Origin: Shewanella oneidensis MR-1
Lineage (GTDB): Bacteria > Pseudomonadota > Gammaproteobacteria > Enterobacterales > Shewanellaceae
Length of the DNA stretch: 64,000 bases
Assembly: GCF_000146165.2 (NCBI RefSeq)
Contig: NC_004347.2
Location: 2,418,001-2,482,000 of the forward strand
Direction of reading: 5' to 3'
Below, piece after piece: positions 20,505 through 29,557 of the stretch. The first letter of the stretch is position 1. The number at the start of each line of letters is the position of its first letter. The translations under genes were made by a program, and so were the position numbers. Under the pieces are notes generated by a model. The model was given only the letters and a program-made list of their open reading frames with translations, searched no databases and had not been told where the DNA came from.

Positions 20505-21692
20505 TTAGCTTTTTTTCACGAATTGAACTAGCCGAGTTGCAAGATCTGCAGCATTTATTGCGTCAATTGGCCATTCTTTAGCATGTTGCAAGAGTGGCAA
20601 ACTGACAGGATTTAGGTTTTGCCAGTGAGTTTTCACGGCGGATTGCTGACCTTGGCTAAATGCGAAATTCAATTTAGACCAAGTGTCGGCAATATCAGGG
20701 GCAAGATTATCGCAGTAAAGTCGGATAAAAGCTTCTAATTTTATGAGATGGTAATCATCTTCTTGCGGATAAATATGCCAAATAAACGGTTTTGCAGCCC
20801 ATTGCGCCCTTAGAAAGCTGTCTTCACCGCGGACAATGTTAACGTCACAGCTCCATAGTAAGCGATCAAACCCTTGTTGGTCTGTCATCGGCAAAATATG
20901 CAGGGTCAAATCCCCAAGCTTAATTTGCTGTCCAGGCATTAACGCGTCTACTGGGCAGGGCAATAGATGCTGCAAACTGTTTAAGCTACGACCTTTGGGG
21001 AGCAGCGCATGGATCTTAGCGTCGTTCTTTGCTCTTGCTTGCCAGAGTTCACATAGCGCGGGCAATGAATCGGTTTCATAGCTAAATATGCTAAAGACGC
21101 TGTCTTGTGCTTGAATGTCTTTTAAACCAAGACTCTCAAAGAGTTGCAGTTTATTCGCAGGGTCCTGTTGCCATGCATCGCGCTCGGCAAATAGCTCGCG
21201 CTCACAGATAAGTCCACCAGTCTTTGGGGTAAACCCAGGAAAGTAGAAATACTTTTTGATGCCGCTTACTTGCATCGACGGTAAACCGTGGCAACCATCA
21301 ACCCAATCCTCGGCACTTAAATATTCCAAATTTAGCCATAAAGGAACCGCTTGCGGGGCGGTTTTATGGAGCGTAGCCAGTTGCAGCTTCACCTCGTCGG
21401 GTAACTCACAGGCAAAGGCTTCAATCAATACCTTACCGGGAAGATATGGAACGGCCAGCGGCGTTGTCCAATGATTGATAATGACGCCGTTAAAACATTG
21501 GCTGACGAGTTTTGGATTTAGCGTCGGTAGAATATGCGAAAAACTGTTTAAGTCATCGACCCAAAGGATGATGGGGATGTGATATTCATTCACGAGCTGC
21601 TTTGCCAAGCGCCAAGTGACACCGATGTCGCCGTAGTTGTCGACCACTGTACAAAAGATGTCCCAGTGGGACGCGTTGGAGGATGTTGACAT
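20505..21692 (-). CDS. earP: EF-P arginine rhamnosyltransferase EarP
   Basis: This 395-aa GT-B-type inverting glycosyltransferase moves rhamnose from dTDP-rhamnose to Arg32 of EF-P. The N-terminal motif [20 protein letters not shown] has Asp18 and Asp22 in the spacing of the two catalytic aspartates known in Pseudomonas EarP. The C-terminal donor site includes [20 protein letters not shown], with the EDS/R pattern that binds the nucleotide sugar. It lies 44 bp upstream of efp in the same direction, so the two are probably co-expressed. dTDP-rhamnose synthesis genes are not in the window. Confidence 0.95.
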   Translation of the reverse strand: MSTSSNASHWDIFCTVVDNYGDIGVTWRLAKQLVNEYHIPIILWVDDLNSFSHILPTLNPKLVSQCFNGVIINHWTTPLAVPYLPGKVLIEAFACELPDEVKLQLATLHKTAPQAVPLWLNLEYLSAEDWVDGCHGLPSMQVSGIKKYFYFPGFTPKTGGLICERELFAERDAWQQDPANKLQLFESLGLKDIQAQDSVFSIFSYETDSLPALCELWQARAKNDAKIHALLPKGRSLNSLQHLLPCPVDALMPGQQIKLGDLTLHILPMTDQQGFDRLLWSCDVNIVRGEDSFLRAQWAAKPFIWHIYPQEDDYHLIKLEAFIRLYCDNLAPDIADTWSKLNFAFSQGQQSAVKTHWQNLNPVSLPLLQHAKEWPIDAINAADLATRLVQFVKKS

Positions 21693-21732
21693 GAGATTAT
21701 CACTTTGGTGGTAACGAGGAGAGCAAACATAA

Positions 21733-21758
21733 AAAAAGCGGCGTTTAAGCCGCTTTTT
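21733..21758 (-). terminator. Terminator after fldA
   Basis: AAAAAGCGGC pairs with GCCGCTTTTT across a 6-nt loop, with a T run on the minus strand. It separates fldA from earP. Confidence 0.85.
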
Positions 21759-21772
21759 CTACAGGAGCTAGC

Positions 21773-22300
21773 TTAGTCTTCGAGTTCTGCTAAACACATT
21801 TCTTCGTAGATTTGCTTAACCCATGCATCAACACGTTCTTCGGTCAATTCAGGTTGACGGTCTTCGTCAATCCCTAAACCGATAAAGTGGTCATCATCCA
21901 CTAAACCTTTAGACGCTTCGAAGTTGTAACTCGCAGTTGGCCAATGTCCAATGATAATACCACCACGAGCTTGTACGATATCGCCAATCATGCCCATGGC
22001 ATCAAGGAAATATTCTGCGTAGTCTTCTTGGTCTCCACAACCAAAGATAGCAACCAGTTTGTCTGTAAAATCAATCTGTTCTAACTCAGGGAAAAAGTCA
22101 TCCCAGTCGCACTGTGCTTCACCGTAATACCAGGTTGGGATCCCGAACAGCAGCAGGTCATATTCTGCGATCTGTTCTTTGGTGCTTTTGGCGATATCTT
22201 TCACCTCAACCATTTTCTTACCCAGTTTTTTCTGGATCATCTTGGCGACAGCTTCGGTGTTGCCTGTGTCGCTACCGAAAAAAAGACCTACAGTTGCCAT
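21773..22300 (-). CDS. fldA: Flavodoxin, long chain
   Basis: This 175-aa FMN protein acts as a low-potential electron carrier, for example to biotin synthase, MetH and radical-SAM enzymes. The phosphate loop is GSDTGNTEAVAK near residues 9-20. The FMN-stacking segments are PTWYYGEAQCDWDDF and FGCGDQEDYAEYFLDAMG. The 20-residue insertion that marks long-chain flavodoxins (HWPTASYNFEASKGLVDDDH) is present. Gene order fldA-ybfE-ybfF-seqA-pgm resembles the E. coli 15-min region. Confidence 0.97.
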   Translation of the reverse strand: MATVGLFFGSDTGNTEAVAKMIQKKLGKKMVEVKDIAKSTKEQIAEYDLLLFGIPTWYYGEAQCDWDDFFPELEQIDFTDKLVAIFGCGDQEDYAEYFLDAMGMIGDIVQARGGIIIGHWPTASYNFEASKGLVDDDHFIGLGIDEDRQPELTEERVDAWVKQIYEEMCLAELED

Positions 22301-22355
22301 TGTCTATCCTTTATGTCTAGTTCACTTATACGTTAATCTTGCTGCTATTGATTGC

Positions 22356-22628
22356 TCAGCATTCTATTTTTTGCTGAAGAATTAATTCGATTAACTGGCT
22401 TCGGCTGATGTTACTGGCCAACGCCCGCTCATTCAAGGCGTCATATAAATCTTGTGACACCTTTAACTCTATTCGCTTTAATCCTTTGGCTTTATCCCGC
22501 TGGATCTGGTTGCGTTTATTGACCTTAAGTTGCTGGCTACGGGACAAAGGATTGCTACGTGGGCGGCCCCGGCGCTTTTCATTGGCAAAAAGGTCAATGG
22601 TGGTTCTATCTGTTGCTTCTTTTGCCAT
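22356..22628 (-). CDS. ybfE: YbfE-like (LexA-regulated protein family), ribbon-helix-helix-like
   Basis: This 90-aa protein starts at MAKEATDRTTIDLF. A longer frame to 22724 exists but overlaps the next gene and lacks support. A basic, glycine/arginine-rich N-terminal stretch (RRGRPRSNPLSRSQQLKVNKRNQ) is followed by a C-terminal RHH-like fold (KRIELKVSQDLYDALNERAL, then SRSQLIELIL), suggesting DNA binding. E. coli YbfE sits next to fldA and is LexA-regulated. I see no SOS box here, so that regulation is not shown in this genome. Confidence 0.75.
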   Translation of the reverse strand: MAKEATDRTTIDLFANEKRRGRPRSNPLSRSQQLKVNKRNQIQRDKAKGLKRIELKVSQDLYDALNERALASNISRSQLIELILQQKIEC

Positions 22629-22639
22629 GTTCTTATTGT

Positions 22640-22861
22640 TTAACCGATGCCCGAACCTTCCCAGGACATCTGGATAATACCTTTTGCAATAAACCCGGCG
22701 CAGCCGAGAAATAATACTAACCAAACAATAAATCGACCGAATTTCGGTACATTACCTTGTTTTAGCACATCGTGGATGGCCATGCCGATAAAGAAAAAAA
22801 TCGCGGCAAAAAACAGGTTCAAGCCGAGGGTCTCAATTTGTTCCATATACTGAGATAACAT
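22640..22861 (-). CDS. Small two-helix membrane protein (DUF2788-like)
   Basis: This 73-aa protein has two hydrophobic helices (LGLNLFFAAIFFFIGMAIHDV and FIVWLVLFLGCAGFIAKGII) separated by a short basic loop (LKQGNVPKFGR). I recall this pattern as DUF2788; its function is unknown. It lies 11 bp upstream of the ybfE-like gene in the same direction and is probably co-transcribed. Confidence 0.7.
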   Translation of the reverse strand: MLSQYMEQIETLGLNLFFAAIFFFIGMAIHDVLKQGNVPKFGRFIVWLVLFLGCAGFIAKGIIQMSWEGSGIG

Positions 22862-22962
22862 ACTTTCTTAGTCCTCTAGAGTGCTCTAAGGCTAAAAGAG
22901 GCGCGAATATATCACATCAACAAGGTGTCGGCTATATGATTTAGGTCGAGAATCATTGTCAT

Positions 22963-23739
22963 TTACACCGTGTGTTTGTCAATAAATTCAGACACAATGC
23001 GATTGAAGATTGTAGGCTTTTGCGCATGTAGCCAATGGCCACAACCTTCTAATGTTTTTGCTTGTGCCTGCGGGAATTGCCGCAAAATCTCATCACGGTG
23101 CGCTGCTGCGACATAGTTTGAATCGCCGCCACGGATAAAAAGGCTCGGACCAGCAAACACTAATTGTGGTTCATTGGGAAGATTGTGCCAACCGATGATA
23201 TTGGGATAGCCGCTTTTTAAGCCTGTGAGATTCATTTTCCAACGAAAGCCAGTGCCGCTGCGCTGGAGGTTTTTGAGTAAAAATTGTGCTGTCGCATCAT
23301 CAATGCCAGCGGCTAATAAGTGAGCAAGGGCGAAGCGGCGGTCTGTGTGTCCTTCTAGCGGTAAACTTTCAAGCGCTGCAAAAACTGCATTATGCCGAGG
23401 TTGATAGGCGACGGGCGCAATATCGGCCGCAACTAAGCTGATGATTCGATTTGGGTAAGCTAGTGCGGTAGCCATGGCAATTTTTCCGCCCATGGAATGG
23501 CCTACGATATGGACACGCTCAAGCTCGAGCTCATCGAGTAAATCCACCATGGCCTTGGCTAAGCTAGGGTAATCCATTTGTTGCCTATGTTCACTTAAGC
23601 CGTGATTAGGCACATCAACACGGATGACTTGATGATGGGCTTCGAGCGCTTGGCCTAATCCTTTAAGATTATCTAAATTGCCAAAAAGTCCATGGATAAG
23701 GAGGATTGCTTCTCCCTGACCTGTGGATACATAATTCAT
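22963..23739 (-). CDS. ybfF: Alpha/beta-hydrolase YbfF (acyl-CoA esterase family)
   Basis: This 258-aa serine hydrolase has the oxyanion region LIHGLFGNLDNL, the nucleophile elbow VGHSMGGK, and a catalytic His in EGCGHWLHAQKP. E. coli YbfF has thioesterase/esterase activity on acyl-CoA and lies next to seqA as here. I choose ATG 23739 because the family begins about 12 residues before the HGLFG motif. A TTG at 23805 would add 22 residues rich in His and Asn and has no ribosome site. Confidence 0.9.
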   Translation of the reverse strand: MNYVSTGQGEAILLIHGLFGNLDNLKGLGQALEAHHQVIRVDVPNHGLSEHRQQMDYPSLAKAMVDLLDELELERVHIVGHSMGGKIAMATALAYPNRIISLVAADIAPVAYQPRHNAVFAALESLPLEGHTDRRFALAHLLAAGIDDATAQFLLKNLQRSGTGFRWKMNLTGLKSGYPNIIGWHNLPNEPQLVFAGPSLFIRGGDSNYVAAAHRDEILRQFPQAQAKTLEGCGHWLHAQKPTIFNRIVSEFIDKHTV

Positions 23740-24035
23740 GGAATTGCCTGTGCTGTGGTGCCTAACGTTGTGCGAATTGTGCCTTGTATGCTTTAAGTTT
23801 GACAAGTCTTGCGGCGGTTTCGGATGATATTTGTGCCGAACTTGCTGGCTTTTTCAGCGATTAACATACTTGTGCTAATTTGATGTGCGATTTCACTCAT
23901 TTTTAGATTAATGATGCTTTATCAGATTGATAGAGATAGATACACTGGGGTAACGATCGAACAGATCCTTTGCGAGGATCGTTTGTGGTGCATTTTTTCG
24001 GTTATGCCTATCGAATAACAAAGGATAATAAGGTT

Positions 24036-24587
24036 ATGAAATACATCGAAGTGGATGAAGAGCTCTATCGTCATATTGCCAGCAAAACGGAACGTATTGG
24101 TGAGAGCGCCTCTGACATTCTCCGTCGATTACTCGGCCTGTCCGTCGATACGGTTGAACAGGCACAGCCACAGGCTATCAGCCAACCGAGCTTAGAGGCT
24201 GCAACGCCTGAACCACAATTTGTGCCACAAGTCGAAACTTTTGTCGCTGCAGCTGATTTTCATCAATTGGTGGATGAACATAAGTTGGAACAGCAAAAAG
24301 GTGCGGTGGGGCGATTCTTATTTTTGCTCGAGAGCTTGTATCAACTGAACAAAACGCAGTTTGCACAAATCTTACAGATCCAAGGGCGCGATCGTCTTTA
24401 CTTTGCGCGCTCCCGTGAGGAGTTACTCAAGGCCAGCGCCACTGCAAATCCGAAGGAAATTGGCCAAACGGGTTTTTGGGTAACGACCAACAACAATACT
24501 GCGAAAAAGCGGGCCATTTTAGCCGAGGCTTTGGTGCAATTTGGCTGCGATGCTGAAATCGCCAACGGCATTGCCGAACGCGTATAA
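24036..24587 (+). CDS. seqA: Replication initiation negative modulator SeqA
   Basis: This 183-aa SeqA binds hemimethylated GATC sites, sequesters oriC after firing and organises new DNA. The N-terminal oligomerisation domain is MKYIEVDEELYRHIASKTERI. A Gln/Pro-rich linker covers about 50-85. The C-terminal DNA-binding domain includes GRDRLYFARSREELLKAS, the NPKEIGQTGFWVTTNNNTAKK methyl-GATC loop and the end segment. ATG 24036 is chosen because it begins the family; an upstream frame to 23970 is not supported. Presence of seqA implies Dam methylation in this organism. Confidence 0.95.
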   Translation: MKYIEVDEELYRHIASKTERIGESASDILRRLLGLSVDTVEQAQPQAISQPSLEAATPEPQFVPQVETFVAAADFHQLVDEHKLEQQKGAVGRFLFLLESLYQLNKTQFAQILQIQGRDRLYFARSREELLKASATANPKEIGQTGFWVTTNNNTAKKRAILAEALVQFGCDAEIANGIAERV

Positions 24588-24657
24588 CGACTTATCGACG
24601 CCGCAATGATGCGGCGTTTCCATTTTATTAACCGATTTTCCAGTAGGAGAGGATCAG

Positions 24658-26310
24658 GTGGCAATACATCAACGGGCAGGGCAAATCGCGAGTCAGATGG
24701 ATCTGGTGAATATTCCAAAGCTGATGAGCCATTATTACAGCATTAAACCCAATATGGATGCTGCGGAGCAGCGTGTCACATTTGGCACTTCTGGGCACCG
24801 TGGAACGGCGTTTCAAGGCAGTTTTAACCAAGATCATATTTGGGCGATTACTCAAGCCGTGGTTGATTATCGGCAATCGGTGAATATCGAAGGGCCACTC
24901 TTTTTAGGTATTGATACCCACGCCTTATCTTATGCCGCCTATGTATCGGCAATTGAAGTGTTGGCAGCCAACAAGGTGACGGTGTATATCCAGCAAAATG
25001 ATGGTTTTACGCCAACACCTGTGGTGTCCCACGCCATTATTTGCGCTAACCACGCCGCGGCACAAAATGGTGCACTCTTAAGTGATGGCCTCATTATAAC
25101 GCCGTCCCATAATCCGCCGCAGGATGGTGGGATTAAATACAATCCACCCCACGGTGGTCCTGCAGAAGGCAATATCACCGCGTGGATTGAATCCCGTGCC
25201 AATGATTACCTGCGCGCTGCGCTCAAGGGCGTCAATAAGCTCGCTTATGCAGATGCATTGGCTTCGGGTTATGTGCATGCTATTGATTTAATCACGCCCT
25301 ATGTGGCGGATTTAGAAAATGTCGTCGACATGCACGCCATTGCTAAGGCTAACCTCAAGCTAGGTGTTGATCCACTAGGCGGTTCGGGTATCCATTATTG
25401 GGCGCCGATTGCCAAGCACTATGGCATCGATATCACCTTAGTAAATGATAAAGTCGACCCAAGTTTTAGCTTTATGTCACTGGATAAGGACGGCAAGATC
25501 CGCATGGATTGCTCATCGCCCTATGCAATGGCGGGGTTACTGGCCCATAAAGAGTCCTTCGATTTATGCGTGGGTAATGACCCTGACTACGACAGACATG
25601 GTATTGTGTGTCCGGGCACTGGGCTTATGGACCCCAACCACTATTTAGCGGTGGCGATTGATTATCTGCTAACCCATCGACCAGAGTGGAGCGATAGCTT
25701 AGCCATTGGTAAGACATTGGTATCAAGCGCACTTATCGACAAGATTTGTGTCTTTCACGGTAAAAAATTGCTCGAAGTGCCCGTTGGCTTTAAGTGGTTT
25801 GTCGATGGCTTAGCCGAGGCGACCATTGCCTTTGGTGGTGAGGAGAGTGCGGGCGCCGCCTTCCTGCGTCGCGACGGCACGACTTGGTGTACCGACAAAG
25901 ACGGTTTTATTTTAGTACTGCTCGCTGCCGAAATGCTTGCGGTCACGGGCAAAACGCCAGGACAACGTCATCAAGAGTTAGTCGCGCAGTTCGGCCAAAG
26001 CTTTTATAAGCGTATCGACAGCCCAATTAGCCTTGAAAACAAAGCTAAGTTTGCAAAACTCAATGCGGATACCTTAAACGCAACTATGCTTGCAGGTGAG
26101 AAAATTGAGGCCGTATTGACCCACGCACCGGGCAACAATGCTTCAATTGGTGGCATTAAAGTGACGACGACAAATGGTTGGTTCGCAGCGCGACCATCGG
26201 GCACTGAGGCGTTATTTAAGATTTACGGTGAGAGCTTTATCAGCGAGCAGCATTTAGCTGAGATTATTAAAGACGCACAAGCGTTGATCGATAAAGCACT
26301 TAGCGCTTAA
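24658..26310 (+). CDS. pgm: Phosphoglucomutase, alpha-D-glucose type
   Basis: This 550-aa enzyme interconverts glucose-1-phosphate and glucose-6-phosphate for glycogen and sugar-nucleotide pathways. The catalytic phosphoserine is in ITPSHNPPQDGG, the metal loop is GNDPDYDRHG, the sugar loop is FGGEESAGAAFLRRDG, and the phosphate-binding loop RPSGTEALFKIY is near the C-terminus. The GTG start at 24658 has TAGGAGAGG upstream. It lies 70 bp after seqA, the same pairing as E. coli seqA-pgm. Confidence 0.97.
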   Translation: MAIHQRAGQIASQMDLVNIPKLMSHYYSIKPNMDAAEQRVTFGTSGHRGTAFQGSFNQDHIWAITQAVVDYRQSVNIEGPLFLGIDTHALSYAAYVSAIEVLAANKVTVYIQQNDGFTPTPVVSHAIICANHAAAQNGALLSDGLIITPSHNPPQDGGIKYNPPHGGPAEGNITAWIESRANDYLRAALKGVNKLAYADALASGYVHAIDLITPYVADLENVVDMHAIAKANLKLGVDPLGGSGIHYWAPIAKHYGIDITLVNDKVDPSFSFMSLDKDGKIRMDCSSPYAMAGLLAHKESFDLCVGNDPDYDRHGIVCPGTGLMDPNHYLAVAIDYLLTHRPEWSDSLAIGKTLVSSALIDKICVFHGKKLLEVPVGFKWFVDGLAEATIAFGGEESAGAAFLRRDGTTWCTDKDGFILVLLAAEMLAVTGKTPGQRHQELVAQFGQSFYKRIDSPISLENKAKFAKLNADTLNATMLAGEKIEAVLTHAPGNNASIGGIKVTTTNGWFAARPSGTEALFKIYGESFISEQHLAEIIKDAQALIDKALSA

Positions 26311-26328
26311 TTTAGCGTTTGAACGATA

Positions 26329-26368
26329 AAAAAACGTACTCATGTTATATCGTGAGTGCGTTTTTTAT
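26329..26368 (+). terminator. Terminator after pgm
   Basis: AAAAAACGTACTCAT pairs with GTGAGTGCGTTTTTT, including G-T wobbles, over a short loop and ends in a long T run. Confidence 0.8.
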
Positions 26369-26420
26369 TTTGATGTCGTTTTAAGGGGAAGTCGGTGTCA
26401 CTTAAACTGAATTCCTAAGC

Positions 26421-26900
26421 TTAGTACTCGAGATGACAACTTGGTAAGTTGTTCTTATCGATGTAGTTTTGATGATATTCCTCAGCCACATGGAATTGCT
26501 GTAACGGCACAATCTCAGTGACGATATGACGCAAGCCCCAACGTCCCGAGCGGGCAAAGGCCAATTTTGAGGCTTCTGCCGCGGCTTTTTGTTCGCGATC
26601 ATGGAAGAAAATCGTACTGCGATACTGAGTGCCGATATCGCCGCCCTGCATATTGAGGGTTGTGGGATTGTGGTTTTTCCAAAACACCTCGAGTAATTCA
26701 TCGTAGCTGACGATGGTTGGATCAAATTCTACTTGCACGACTTCGGCATGGCCTGTCTTGCCTTTTTTGACTTCTTCATAGGTGGTTACTTCATTATTAC
26801 CGCCCATGTAGCCGCAGGTCGCGTTGGTCACACCGTTGACTTGTCTAAAGAAATACTCAACGCCCCAAAAACAGCCGGCACCGAAAGTTGCTAACGCCAT
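26421..26900 (-). CDS. msrA: Peptide methionine-S-sulfoxide reductase MsrA
   Basis: This 159-aa enzyme repairs the S-epimer of oxidised methionine. The catalytic Cys is in FGAGCFWGVEYFF near residue 10. GGDIGTQYRSTIFFHD and the FHVAEEYHQNYIDKN segment are standard MsrA features. A C-terminal Cys (LPSCHLEY) is a candidate resolving cysteine. The protein lacks the N-terminal extension of the longer E. coli form. Confidence 0.97.
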   Translation of the reverse strand: MALATFGAGCFWGVEYFFRQVNGVTNATCGYMGGNNEVTTYEEVKKGKTGHAEVVQVEFDPTIVSYDELLEVFWKNHNPTTLNMQGGDIGTQYRSTIFFHDREQKAAAEASKLAFARSGRWGLRHIVTEIVPLQQFHVAEEYHQNYIDKNNLPSCHLEY

Positions 26901-27178
26901 GATAAATCCAAATAGAAGTCTAGATGGCTAAGGATTGTGATGAAACTCATTTAGAAAAGCAAGTGTACTGATTAAATTAATCTGCTGTTAGGTAAGACAC
27001 GATAGATGCTAAGGTTTTACCGACAAATGCGCTTGTTTGACCAGAATGTCCGAGATAAGGCCTAAAAACTTGTGTTAGTATTGATGCGCTTTTTAAGGTG
27101 GGTAGTGATAAGTGCAATGAAACATTCAGTTATTGCCAACATAACTTGCCTTTAACACGCCATTATAAGGAGAATTCT

Positions 27179-28213
27179 GTGTTACAAGCTCTGTTAGATT
27201 CGAAGGATTTTCTCGCGCTGACCCTCGCCAATCCACAAACCCTCGGCGATGAGTTTAGTTTCACCTTAGGGGAACATACTCGGGTTAATGTGTGGGATAC
27301 GGGCGTAATTGTTTTTGAACCAGCACAACCCCAAGGTAAGGATGTTATTCTCTCCTGCGGTGTCCACGGTAATGAAACCGCCCCCATTGAACTCTGCAAC
27401 ACCTTAATCAAACAGCTTCTCCAACAAAAAATCATCGCCAAACAACGCACACTCTTCCTGATCGGCAATCCTCTAGCCATTAATAATGGCACCCGTATTA
27501 TCGATGAAAATATGAATCGTCTGTTTAGTGGTGAGCACTCTAATCCCCCTGGGTTAGTTAATCCTGAGCGGCTGCGGGCGAAAAAACTGGAAACCTATGT
27601 AGACCGTTTTTTTAAAGCCGCAGCCGCTGGGCGCCAGCGTATTCACTATGATTTACATACTGCAATGCGGGCGTCAAAGCATGAAAAGTTTGCGATTTAT
27701 CCCTATCGTCCCGGTCGCGCTTATAGCGCAGAACAGATCATGTTTTTAGCGGCCAGCGGCGTGGATACCGTGTTGTTTCACCATGAGCCGACAACTACTT
27801 TTAGTTATTTTTCTTCCGAGCAGTATGGCGCAGACGCTTTTACCATTGAGTTAGGTAAGGTGTATCCCATGGGACAAAACGATATGACACGTTTTATTGC
27901 TGCCCAAGAAATGTTTACTCGCCTTATCACCGACAAACCCTTGCAGCTTGAGTCATTCTCCACGGATAAAGTGAATCTGTATCAAGTGTGCCGGGTGATT
28001 AACAAACATTTCGATGATTTTGAATTTACCTTCGCAACCGATGTCGAAAACTTCAGAGCTTTTCCTAAAGGTTTTGTCTTAGCCCGTGAGGGGGGGCAAG
28101 AAATTAAAGTAGAACAAGAGGTTGAATCTATTGTATTCCCTAATGCCAAGGTGCCCATTGGCAATCGAACCGTGATTTGTCTGATCCCCTCAGTTGCGCC
28201 GGATGTTCGTTAA
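27179..28213 (+). CDS. astE: Succinylglutamate desuccinylase AstE
   Basis: This 344-aa zinc enzyme carries out the last step of the arginine succinyltransferase pathway, N-succinylglutamate to glutamate and succinate. Zinc ligands are in [13 protein letters not shown] (His and Glu) and HYDLHTAMR (His); the catalytic Glu is in [15 protein letters not shown]. The frame is open up to GTG 27098, but GTG 27179 with AAGGAG eight bases upstream gives the family length. The other ast genes are not in the window, so astE stands alone here. Confidence 0.95.
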
Positions 28214-28287
28214 GTTTGTAAAGCAATATATACATGCAAATTGGGGATTAGTTGTCATTTGAACTGTGCCAACGGTTGATAGGTAGT

Positions 28288-28301
28288 TTACGTTAACGTA
28301 A
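28288..28301. promoter_or_regulatory. Perfect 14-bp palindrome upstream of the bkd operon
   Basis: TTACGTTAACGTAA lies 75 bp before bkdA1. Shape and context fit a MerR-type LiuR operator; branched-chain amino acid catabolism genes in Shewanella are described as LiuR targets with an ACGT-rich palindrome. The site is seen in the sequence; the assignment to LiuR is inferred from memory of the motif. Confidence 0.55.
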
Positions 28302-28375
28302 TGTTCATCCGGCATATTCGTATAAATTAGGCACTGCGGACCTTCTGCAGCGTAACGAGATAACAAGAGCACAAT

Positions 28376-29554
28376 ATGAGCAAAGCAACACTCAACACTG
28401 ATACAGTGCACCGTGTCGGCTTCTTGGATAAGGCATCGCTTCACATTCCTATCCTTCGAATTCTACAAGCAGACGGCACTACCTATGAAACCGCGGTTTT
28501 GCCTGTAATAGATGAAGCCTTAGCCATCAAAATTTACGATACTTGCGTGTTTACGCGGGTACTCGACGAACGTATGTTAGGCGCCCAGCGTCAGGGACGG
28601 ATCAGCTTCTATATGACCTGTACGGGTGAAGAAGCAGCGATCGTCGGCAGTGTCGCGGCACTCGACCCTGAGGATGTGATCCTCGCGCAATATCGTGAAC
28701 ATGCGGCGCTGCGTTACCGTGGCTTTACCACTGAGCAGTTTATGAACCAAATGTTCAGTAACGAAAAGGACTTAGGTAAAGGTCGCCAAATGCCTATTCA
28801 CTACGGCTGCGCGGCGCTGAACTATCAAACCATTTCATCGCCACTCGCCACTCAAATTCCGCAGGCTACAGGTGTCGGCTATAGCTTAAAAATGCAAGGC
28901 AAGCGCAATGTCGCTGTTTGCTATTTTGGTGAAGGTGCTGCGTCGGAAGGCGATTTTCACGCCGGTTTGAATATGGCGGCGGTATTAAAATGCCCAGTGA
29001 TATTCTTCTGCCGTAACAATGGTTATGCCATTTCTACCCCAACGGAAGAGCAATTTGCCGGTAACGGCATCGCCAGTCGTGGCGTGGGTTACGGCATGCA
29101 CACCATTCGCGTCGACGGCAATGATATGCTGGCAGTTTTGGCTGCAACTCAACAAGCTCGTGCCTATGCGATTGAGCACAACGCGCCAGTATTGATTGAG
29201 GCCATGACTTACCGCCTTGGCGCTCACTCCTCTTCAGACGACCCATCTGGCTATCGTTCAAAAGAAGAAGAGGCTAAATGGCAACAACACGATCCGGTAA
29301 AACGCTTCAAGTTGTGGCTGATTAACAAAGGCTGGTTGGCCGAAGCCGATGATGCCCAGCGTTACGAAAAGTACCGTGAAGAAGTGCTCGCCGCCGTTAA
29401 AGTCGCCGAGAAGCTGCCTATCCCCATGTTGGATGAGATTATTGAAGATGTGTATGACAAACCAACGCCGGCGCTTAAAAAGCAACTGAGCGAGCTCAAA
29501 GAACACATCAAGAAATATCCGCAATCCTATCCCAAAAGTGCAGGGAGGCTATAA
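28376..29554 (+). CDS. bkdA1: Branched-chain 2-oxoacid dehydrogenase E1 alpha subunit
   Basis: This 392-aa ThDP-dependent E1 alpha decarboxylates the 2-oxoacids of Leu, Ile and Val. The ThDP/Mg motif is GEGAASEGDFHAGLNMA ending at CRNNGYAIS. The phosphorylation-loop-like region YRLGAHSSSDDPSGYRS is typical of the bkd type rather than pyruvate E1. RILDER-like VFTRVLDERMLGAQRQGR is also present. It is the first gene of bkdA1-bkdA2-bkdB; the frames are 3 and 9 bp apart. No lpd (E3) gene follows, so E3 must be shared with other complexes. Confidence 0.94.
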   Translation: MSKATLNTDTVHRVGFLDKASLHIPILRILQADGTTYETAVLPVIDEALAIKIYDTCVFTRVLDERMLGAQRQGRISFYMTCTGEEAAIVGSVAALDPEDVILAQYREHAALRYRGFTTEQFMNQMFSNEKDLGKGRQMPIHYGCAALNYQTISSPLATQIPQATGVGYSLKMQGKRNVAVCYFGEGAASEGDFHAGLNMAAVLKCPVIFFCRNNGYAISTPTEEQFAGNGIASRGVGYGMHTIRVDGNDMLAVLAATQQARAYAIEHNAPVLIEAMTYRLGAHSSSDDPSGYRSKEEEAKWQQHDPVKRFKLWLINKGWLAEADDAQRYEKYREEVLAAVKVAEKLPIPMLDEIIEDVYDKPTPALKKQLSELKEHIKKYPQSYPKSAGRL

Positions 29555-29557
29555 GCC

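Noticed and set aside
22629..22724. Upstream extension of the ybfE-like frame
   Set aside because: It overlaps the neighbouring membrane-protein gene, and the family-like sequence starts at MAKEATD.
23740..23805. 22-residue N-terminal extension of YbfF
   Set aside because: It starts with TTG, lacks a ribosome site, and its His/Asn-rich sequence has no counterpart in the family.
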